Source of the DNA: Longimonas sp046498435
GTDB lineage: Bacteria; Bacteroidota; Rhodothermia; Rhodothermales; Salinibacteraceae
Assembly: GCF_046498435.1 (NCBI RefSeq)
Contig: NZ_JAWOAR010000018.1
Span: forward strand, 1 to 11,474
Direction of reading: 5' to 3'
Length of the DNA: 11,474 nt
Both the position numbers and the translations under genes were made by a program. Positions 5,728-11,474 of this stretch are shown piece after piece. The notes under the pieces were generated by a model that ran no database searches, was not told where the DNA came from, and saw only the letters and a list, made by a program, of their open reading frames with translations. The stretch's first letter is position 1, and each line of letters begins with the position of its first letter.

Positions 5728-5766
5728 GTCATCCTGACGCCCGACCACTGTCGGGGCCAGTATGAC
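5728..5766. repeat. REP-like palindromic unit GTCATCCTGA...CAGTATGAC
   Basis: The outer arms gtcatcctga and ccagtatgac are imperfect inverted repeats. An inner hairpin is formed by cccgac (5740-5745) and gtcggg (5750-5755). The arm matches the units at 241-255 and 306-340, and the core is the exact reverse complement of 690-703. It belongs to the same dispersed families as the cluster at 140-850. Confidence 0.55.
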
Positions 5767-5884
5767 GATAGTGGCTACACGGGCCCACCCCGTTGCATCG
5801 TATCACGTAACGTCTGGCTACTACCCATTTCTTCTCCTCTCCACGTCTCGGGGCGGTCGCCGTTGGCAAGAATTGGTCCTCGGC

Positions 5885-5913
5885 TGGACCGCGATAGCGC
5901 TGGATTGTATACT
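5885..5913 (+). promoter_or_regulatory. Candidate sigma-70-type promoter for the histidine kinase
   Basis: TGGACC (5885-5890, four of six bases of TTGACA), a 17-base spacer and TATACT (5908-5913, five of six of TATAAT). The kinase ATG is about 70 bases downstream. Spacing and -10 are good, but such matches arise by chance. Confidence 0.35.
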
Positions 5914-5984
5914 GTGGCCATACGCTGCGTTGTATTCGGTTCTGGTCCGATCAGCGCCTGCTGTTTATAGATGATTTTTTCTAT

Positions 5985-8900
5985 ATGGCCTCTCGTTACA
6001 ACCCCGACCGGCTTCGTGCTGTACAGCGCTACGCTGCACTGGAAAACGCCGTCCAGCCTGCACTCCGTCGTATTGTGCGCCTGGCGCAGCACGGCAGTGG
6101 CGCCACGGCTGCCGTCCTCACGCTCGTGGATGCCGAACACGTTACCGTACTTGCCCAGCAGGACCTCCCCCACGCCACCACGTATCCCAACCACGCGTTT
6201 GCTCCCTTCGTGGTAGAGCACGGCGACCTGCTCATCGTGCCCGATCTTGCTGCCGATGCCCGCTTCGCCGATCATCCACTCGTTGTGGATGCGCCATGCC
6301 TGCGCTCCTATGCAGGCGTGCCGCTGACCGACCCAAACGGCCAGGTCCTGGGGGCTCTGAGCCTGCTCGACATGAAACCAGGCACCCTGGCCGACGTCGC
6401 CCCGGGTATGCTGCATGATCTGGCAACCCTTGCGCGCCACGAGATGGATCACCACGTCTTGCCGCATGCCCATGCCTCCATTCTCGAAAGCATTACGGAT
6501 GCCTTTTTTGCACTGGATACCGAGTGGCGCTTCACGTACGTGAACGACCGCGCTGAGCAGCTCCTTGATCGTCCCAATGAAGACCTGCTTGGGCGCAACG
6601 TGTGGGACGAGTTTCCCGACGCCGTCGATCTGAAGTTCTATACGGCGTACCATCAGGCCGTTGAGGCGCAAGAAAACGTTCACTTCGAAGCATACTTTCC
6701 GCCACTCAGTACGTGGTTTCAGGTGAACGCCTACCCGTTCGACGGGGGCTTGTCGGTCTACTTCAACGATATTACCGAACAGCGCGAGCTTGAAGACACG
6801 CTGCGCCGCCAACAGGCCGAAGCGCGCTTACTCTTTGAGTCCAATCCGCTGCCCATGTGGGTCTATGACCCCGACACGCTGGGCTTTCTGGATGTCAATG
6901 AGTCGGCGGTGCAAACGTACGGCTACGACCGCGATACCTTTCAAGAAATGACGATCCTCGACATCCGCCCCAAAGACGAGATTGGGCGGCTCAAAGACTA
7001 TCTGACTACCGATCGCCCCGATCTGCGTTCGGCCCCGGGCGTGTGGACCCATCAACGCGCCGATGGCTCTACGCTGAAGGTGGAAATCACATCGGCAGTG
7101 GTCGATTTTGAAGGACGTGATGCCGTTCTCGTGACCGTAAATGACGTGACGGAGCAGTATGAGGCGCAGCAATCCCTTCGCGAGCGCGAATCGCTTATCA
7201 CCTCCATCAACGAAAACATTGCCGAGGGGCTCTACCGTGCCTCTGCAGAGGAGGGTCTCGTTTATGTGAACGACGCGTTTGTACGGCTTTTTGGATACGA
7301 CAGTGCCGAGGAGCTGTACGCGCTCGATGACCTTACCGTACTCTACGCAGATCCCGAAGAACGTTATCACTTCATCGACCAGGCACATGATCAGGGCTAC
7401 CTGCGCAATCAGGAAATCAAGTTTCAGCGGGCCGATGGATCTATGTTCTGGGGCCTTCTTAGCGCCAGTGTAACGCGCAACAACGACGGCAGCGTGCACC
7501 ACCGCGACGGATCTGTGCTGAACATCGACGCTCGCAAGGCGGCTGAGCAGAAGCTGCGCCGCCGCGAGGAATACCTTACCGTTACGCTCAACTCCATTGG
7601 TGATGCAGTTATCGCGACCGACCCCGAAGGCCGCGTTACCGAGATGAACAACGTAGCTGAAACGCTTACCGGCTGGCCGGCCGAGGATGCCTTCGGGCGT
7701 CCGCTATCGGTTGTGTTTCCGATTCATAATGCACACACCGGCGCGCCTGTTGAGAGCCCAGTAGATAAGGTGCTTCGCGAGGGCCAGGTCGTCGGGCTCG
7801 CCAACCATACCGTTCTCACAGCGCGTGATGGCACCACGTACCAGATTGCCGATAGCGCGGCTCCGATCCGCGCCAGCGACGACGGCCCTTTGCTGGGTGT
7901 AGTGCTCGTTTTCCGCAACGTAACCGCTGAGTACGAACGCCAGGCTGAGATGGAGGCCGAGCGCCGTCGCCTGAAACTGGCGCTGCGCGGGGGCGACCTG
8001 GGGCTGTGGGACTGGAACCTGGACACCGGCCATGTGCACTACAATGAGCGCTGGGCCAGGATGCTCGGCTATGATCCGGAAGATATTGCTCCAACCGTTG
8101 AGGCTTTCCGCGACCGCGTACACCCCGACGACCGCCCGCGCGTCTTTGATGCCATTGACGCGCACCTTGCTGGCGAGACCGACTTTATTGAAATGGAGAT
8201 CCGTATGCGCGCACGCGACGGCTCGTGGCGGTGGGTGCTAGACCGGGGCCAGATTGTGGAGCGCCATCCCGATGGTTCAGCCAAGCGCATTGCAGGCACG
8301 CATCTCGACATCACCGAGCGCAAGGAGCGCGAGGAGGCGCTGCACCATGCCAATGTGATGATGGAGCAGGCGCAGTCGGTTGCCGAAATGGGCAGCGGTG
8401 TGTGGGACCTCGCCCGAAACGAAGTCCGTCTCTCGCCCGAAGCGGCCCGCCTGCTTGGCTTCGATGATCTTACCTGCTCCATCGAGCAGTTCTTCAATCT
8501 GATTCACCCTGACGACCGGGAGGCCCTCATGGCGGAGGAGACGCTTCTGGAAAAAGGGCACGATGCGTACAGCGAATATCGCATACAGCCCAAAGACTCG
8601 ACCGACGTGCGCTGGATTCGGGGCCGCTCGCGCGTTACGGCATTCGATGATGACGGCATCCCCACACGCATCCTGGGCGTGCTGCTTGACATCACCGAGC
8701 AAAAGCAAATGACTGAGGCACTGGCCCGGCAAAAGCAGCTGTTGGATACAACCGTTGATAGCTTACCGGGTATTTTCTATCTGGTTACGAAAGATGGCGA
8801 ACTCCTTCGGTGGAACAAAAACTTTGAGACTGTAAGTGGATATTCGGCTGACGAACTGGTCGATTTGCATCCCGCAAACCTGTTTGAAGGGAAGGACCGG

Positions 8901-10310
8901 GCTCACATCCAAGAACGCGTGGCACGCGTCTTTGAAGAGGGACATGCCACCGCATCTGCAACGCTGGTGTCAAAGTCAGGCTCACGGACGCCCTACTTTT
9001 TTACAGGCAGTCGCATCATGCTTGAAGGCCGCTCCTGCATGGTCGGGGTTGGCGTAAATACGACCGACCAAAAGCAGGCCGAGGCGGCTTTGATTGAACG
9101 TGAACAGCGTGTCGAGGCGTTCTATGATGCCATGAGCAGCTTGACGCAGACCGAAACGGCTCAGATGCTGGCCGAGCGCGTGTGTACACTCATTACGGAT
9201 ACGCTTCAGTATCCGATCTGTGCAATCCGCTATGCGCAACACAATGCACTGGTGCCCATAGCGGTGTCAGACGTGTCGAAAAATCTGATGGGGGGCGACC
9301 GCCCTTCGTATCCCCTGGATGGCCCCGGCGCTGTTGTGCGTGCTTACCGGAACCAGACCACGATTCGGTACAGCGGCAACGACCCAGCCGACGCGATTCA
9401 GCAACCCGGCACGGTGCAATCGGCAGTGTACGTGCCAGTGGGTATGCATGGCACCATCTCGGTGGCCAGCCCTTCACCCGATGGCATTGCCTCGTTTGAT
9501 ACGAAACTCCTTGAGATTCTGGCTCACAATATGGCGAGCATCCTTGATCGCATTGAGCGCGAGGCGGACTTGCGCGCGGCCCGCGACGAAGCCGAAGAGA
9601 TGAACCGCCTGAAGTCGGCCTTCCTTGCCAACATGAGCCACGAAATCCGCACGCCGCTCACCTCTATCATCGGATTTGCCGAGATTCTGCGCGACGAGGC
9701 CGACGAATCAACCCAGCGGTTTGCCGATCTAATCCATACCAGCAGCCAGCGTCTTATGGATACGCTCAAGTCGGTGCTCGACCTGTCGAAGCTGGAGGCC
9801 GGTGCAATGACGCTGAGTCCGGTGCCTGTTGCTGTTCATACCGAAGTCCAGAACACGGTAGATCTCTTCCAGCCCCGCGCCGATGAGCACGAGGTTACAC
9901 TTGCAGCACATGGCACGGATACCAAGTGCACCGCTGTGCTCGACAAAAGCGCACTCGACCGCGTGCTCAGCAACATCATCAGCAACGCCATCAAGTTCAC
10001 ACCTGCCGGGGGATCCGTCAACGTCTCTCTTCACACAGATCCCGATTCGGTCGAAATCGAGGTTGCGGATACGGGGGTCGGGATCGACGAGGCGTTTCTG
10101 CCGGATCTGTTTGAGGCGTTCACGCAAGAGTCCACCGGAAACACGCGCGCCTTCGAGGGGAGCGGGCTCGGACTGGCCATCACCAAACGCCTTGTGGACA
10201 TGATGGAGGGCACTATCGAGGTAGAGAGCACGAAAGGCGAAGGCACCACGTTTACCGTGCGCTTGCCGCGCGAATCATCGGCACTGCCTGAAGACGCCAG
10301 CACCATTTAG
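5985..10310 (+). CDS. Cytoplasmic GAF/PAS7/GAF sensor histidine kinase
   Basis: 1441 residues with no membrane segment, so probably a soluble sensor. Domains in order (approximate residues): GAF 12-157 (SYAGVPL...GALSLLD); PAS1 163-277; PAS2 280-400; PAS3 403-525; PAS4 529-652; PAS5 660-782; PAS6 793-912; PAS7 917-1037; GAF2 1044-1200; HisKA with SHEIRTP, phospho-acceptor His1219; HATPase_c with N box NIISNAIKF (1330-1338), G1 DTGVG (1362-1366) and G2 GSGLGL (1392-1397). Most PAS domains end in the D-[IV]-T-[ED] exit motif (NDITEQ, NDVTEQ, LDITER, LDITEQ) that leads into a linker helix. PAS5 and PAS6 are of the PAS_3 type (HPDDR...WRWVLDRG). All catalytic boxes are intact. No receiver or output domain is fused, and no response regulator is adjacent, so it is an orphan. 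The ligands cannot be read from the sequence; no LOV flavin Cys motif was seen. It converges on the next gene with a 4-base gap. Confidence 0.95.
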   Translation: MASRYNPDRLRAVQRYAALENAVQPALRRIVRLAQHGSGATAAVLTLVDAEHVTVLAQQDLPHATTYPNHAFAPFVVEHGDLLIVPDLAADARFADHPLVVDAPCLRSYAGVPLTDPNGQVLGALSLLDMKPGTLADVAPGMLHDLATLARHEMDHHVLPHAHASILESITDAFFALDTEWRFTYVNDRAEQLLDRPNEDLLGRNVWDEFPDAVDLKFYTAYHQAVEAQENVHFEAYFPPLSTWFQVNAYPFDGGLSVYFNDITEQRELEDTLRRQQAEARLLFESNPLPMWVYDPDTLGFLDVNESAVQTYGYDRDTFQEMTILDIRPKDEIGRLKDYLTTDRPDLRSAPGVWTHQRADGSTLKVEITSAVVDFEGRDAVLVTVNDVTEQYEAQQSLRERESLITSINENIAEGLYRASAEEGLVYVNDAFVRLFGYDSAEELYALDDLTVLYADPEERYHFIDQAHDQGYLRNQEIKFQRADGSMFWGLLSASVTRNNDGSVHHRDGSVLNIDARKAAEQKLRRREEYLTVTLNSIGDAVIATDPEGRVTEMNNVAETLTGWPAEDAFGRPLSVVFPIHNAHTGAPVESPVDKVLREGQVVGLANHTVLTARDGTTYQIADSAAPIRASDDGPLLGVVLVFRNVTAEYERQAEMEAERRRLKLALRGGDLGLWDWNLDTGHVHYNERWARMLGYDPEDIAPTVEAFRDRVHPDDRPRVFDAIDAHLAGETDFIEMEIRMRARDGSWRWVLDRGQIVERHPDGSAKRIAGTHLDITERKEREEALHHANVMMEQAQSVAEMGSGVWDLARNEVRLSPEAARLLGFDDLTCSIEQFFNLIHPDDREALMAEETLLEKGHDAYSEYRIQPKDSTDVRWIRGRSRVTAFDDDGIPTRILGVLLDITEQKQMTEALARQKQLLDTTVDSLPGIFYLVTKDGELLRWNKNFETVSGYSADELVDLHPANLFEGKDRAHIQERVARVFEEGHATASATLVSKSGSRTPYFFTGSRIMLEGRSCMVGVGVNTTDQKQAEAALIEREQRVEAFYDAMSSLTQTETAQMLAERVCTLITDTLQYPICAIRYAQHNALVPIAVSDVSKNLMGGDRPSYPLDGPGAVVRAYRNQTTIRYSGNDPADAIQQPGTVQSAVYVPVGMHGTISVASPSPDGIASFDTKLLEILAHNMASILDRIEREADLRAARDEAEEMNRLKSAFLANMSHEIRTPLTSIIGFAEILRDEADESTQRFADLIHTSSQRLMDTLKSVLDLSKLEAGAMTLSPVPVAVHTEVQNTVDLFQPRADEHEVTLAAHGTDTKCTAVLDKSALDRVLSNIISNAIKFTPAGGSVNVSLHTDPDSVEIEVADTGVGIDEAFLPDLFEAFTQESTGNTRAFEGSGLGLAITKRLVDMMEGTIEVESTKGEGTTFTVRLPRESSALPEDASTI

Positions 10311-10314
10311 TTCG

Positions 10315-10707
10315 CTACCGCACCGGGGATAGCCCCGATGCATCAACGCGGGCTTTGCACGTTTCCCTGTTCTCGCATTCCCAATTGAGCGAGGCCCAGG
10401 CGGTGCCTTCGATCCCTTCCAGTTCGAAGCCGCCGTCGATGCTTGAGAGGGCAAACAGGAAGCGATCGGCCTCTTCGGCCTCAGTCATGCCAAAGTAGTT
10501 GACCTTGACGCCGTTGTGGCCTGCCCAGCTTAGCGTCTCCCACGCACAGCCTGCGTTGCAGGTCAGCGCAAAGCCGTCGTCGGTCGGTTCGACAACGATG
10601 TCAAACTCAGCAAGCGATGACTGCGCAGCAGCCTGGGGCGTGATTGCACACGCGGCAACCATGAGAAGCGCGCCGATAGCGATGGAGCGGGCTGTACGTA
10701 GAATCAT
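10315..10707 (-). CDS. Small exported protein with duplicated Cys/Trp motif
   Basis: 130 residues of unknown function. The N-terminus is a signal peptide: basic start, hydrophobic IAIGALLMVAACA, then AAAQ. VAAC (17-20) could be a lipobox, which would make it a lipoprotein; otherwise signal peptidase I would cut after AAAQ or nearby. The mature part holds two copies of one motif exactly 48 residues apart: GFALTCNAGCAWETLSW (45-61) and GFELEGIEGTAWASLNW (93-109), identical at G, F, L, G, A, W, L and W. Copy 1 carries a Cys pair (C50, C54). Copy 2 lacks it but is followed by C111 and C117. The four cysteines could form disulfides outside the cytoplasm. I recall similar unnamed proteins in Rhodothermota and related phyla but cannot name a family. 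It is followed on the same strand order by the propeller gene upstream. Confidence 0.8.
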   Translation of the reverse strand: MILRTARSIAIGALLMVAACAITPQAAAQSSLAEFDIVVEPTDDGFALTCNAGCAWETLSWAGHNGVKVNYFGMTEAEEADRFLFALSSIDGGFELEGIEGTAWASLNWECENRETCKARVDASGLSPVR

Positions 10708-10744
10708 GGGATGGTAAACTTAATTGTGAGAATGTAGTGGGTGC

Positions 10745-10779
10745 CGCCTGAAAGACAGTACACTATCTCCGCTCAGGCG
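10745..10779. repeat. Inverted repeat between the two last minus-strand genes
   Basis: cgcctga (10745-10751) and tcaggcg (10773-10779) form a perfect 7-bp stem around 21 bases. It lies just after the propeller gene's stop and 38 bases before the small exported gene's start. It could be a weak terminator for the former or an operator for the latter. There is no T-run. Confidence 0.35.
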
Positions 10780-10799
10780 ACCGGTTCGTTGAATAGAGG

Positions 10800-11474
10800 C
10801 TATTCGTCGAGGCGATGGATCCAGACGTTGGGGCGCGCGGGTACCATCGCGGTGTATATGTGCGTATCCGTGGCGGCCTCTATCGTCTGGCCAACAGGCA
10901 ACTCGATGGTCTGGTAGGTTTCCGTCGTCGGGTCGATGCGATGCCAGGCTACCATGATCTCTTCGGCCTCCTCGGGACTGAGTGGCTTGTCGGGTTCGGG
11001 AGATGCTTCCTGGATCCAAAAGCGCCCTTCCGAATCCACGTGCAATGCTTCGTAGGCCGGGTGCGTGTCGTGGAATCCAGCCTCTTCGATCATGGCGAGT
11101 TCTTCCCCATCGTAGATATCGCGGTAGAATCCAATTTCAGACGATGTTACGGGAAGTGCGGTGTGGTCTACATCAAGAGCGAGGCTATCATGCCCCTGCG
11201 CATCGCCGCACCGCACGCGCAGCGAGTCCGACCACCTGTAGCATACGCCGGTGTCGGTGTAGGAATAGAACGCTTTCCGCCCAAATGGACGCTCAACGCT
11301 CCGGTGATGCCCATTTTGGACGCGGACGTGTATCTCATCAAGCGGCATCTGGTACAGCTCATCCTGAATGTTCTCATTGCGATCTACACGCATGAGCCAG
11401 ATGCCGGGGGCTCGTTCGAAGTTTGGGTTCTTCGGGCGGCTGTATGAAGCCAGCAATGCTCCTGAATCCGTCTT
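10800..11474 (-). CDS. Six-bladed beta-propeller protein, C-terminal part
   Basis: The frame is open to the right window edge, so the start is missing; 224 residues are visible, ending in a TAG at 10800-10802. The visible TTG at 11456 is not needed as a start. The pattern suits the six-bladed, NHL/TolB-like propellers common in Bacteroidota and Gemmatimonadota: a polar line GIWLMRVDRN, then PFGRKAFYSYTDTGVCYRW, the phrase LPVTSSE, then HVDSEGRFWIQE and finally PNVWIHRLDE, each close to a D-x-x-G-x-[VF]-W-[IV] blade strand. No enzymatic residues can be assigned. Such proteins are often secreted or periplasmic, but the signal peptide would be outside the window. It lies upstream of the small exported gene on the same strand with 92 bases between them, so they may share a transcript. 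Fold fairly likely, function unknown. Confidence 0.65.
   Translation of the reverse strand, partial: KTDSGALLASYSRPKNPNFERAPGIWLMRVDRNENIQDELYQMPLDEIHVRVQNGHHRSVERPFGRKAFYSYTDTGVCYRWSDSLRVRCGDAQGHDSLALDVDHTALPVTSSEIGFYRDIYDGEELAMIEEAGFHDTHPAYEALHVDSEGRFWIQEASPEPDKPLSPEEAEEIMVAWHRIDPTTETYQTIELPVGQTIEAATDTHIYTAMVPARPNVWIHRLDE

Larger units (their letters stand above)
5670..5984. other. Intergenic region upstream of the histidine kinase
   Basis: About 315 bases without a credible gene. It holds a REP-like unit (5728-5766) and a candidate promoter (5885-5913). The last 70 bases before the kinase ATG are AT-richer (tttatagatgattttttctat) and contain no Shine-Dalgarno-like purine run. An overlapping ATG at 5971 opens only an out-of-frame shadow. 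Confidence 0.5.

Noticed and set aside
5775..6812. A 345-codon minus-strand open frame opposite the start of the histidine kinase
   Set aside because: The opposite strand encodes clear GAF and PAS domains; this frame has no recognisable domain.
10815..11447. A 210-codon plus-strand open frame opposite the propeller gene
   Set aside because: The minus strand gives repeated beta-propeller blade patterns and stays open to the window edge; the plus frame has none.

Overview
The window looks like a piece of chromosome from a GC-rich, possibly salt-adapted bacterium of the Rhodothermota/Bacteroidota type (relatives of Salinibacter or Salisaeta). This placement is inference. It rests on the conserved block rpmH-rnpA-yidC-mnmE, on proteins rich in Asp and Glu (the YidC linker, the MnmE C-terminal half, the beta-propeller protein), on the lack of clear Shine-Dalgarno sequences, and on a beta-propeller and a small Cys-rich exported protein of types I associate with those phyla. 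No marker here gives a species.

Layout. (1) 1-151: the tail of a GspF/PilC-type gene, which breaks off just after its GE-x-G-N-L motif. (2) 152-854: about 700 bases without a credible gene, packed with short palindromes and repeats. A GTTTAG-type repeat occurs in five degenerate copies, one of them exactly where the gspF-like reading frame ends. There are also REP-like units, one of which recurs at 5728-5766. (3) 855-5393, all on the minus strand and read from right to left: rpmH (ribosomal protein L34), rnpA (RNase P protein), yidC (membrane insertase), mnmE (tRNA U34-modifying GTPase), then a divergent thioredoxin-like protein. The first four form a classic block, probably one transcription unit. 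The usual small yidD gene between rnpA and yidC is missing. (4) 5394-5984: a divergent control region with tRNA-Val(UAC) on the plus strand, a good promoter for it, a REP-like unit and a candidate promoter for the next gene. (5) 5985-10310: one very large cytoplasmic histidine kinase (1441 aa) with an N-terminal GAF domain, seven PAS domains, a second GAF and a HisKA-HATPase core. (6) 10315-11474, minus strand: a small exported protein made of two related repeats, then the C-terminal part of a six-bladed beta-propeller protein cut by the window edge.

The housekeeping block serves translation and membrane-protein insertion. The kinase has no receiver domain and no response regulator beside it, so its partner must be elsewhere. 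I see no CRISPR array, intact transposase, phage gene or clear novel defence system. The points most worth checking are the repeat cluster at the broken gspF-like gene, the duplicated Cys/Trp protein at 10315-10707, the multi-PAS kinase, and unusual signature residues in RnpA and the thioredoxin-like protein.
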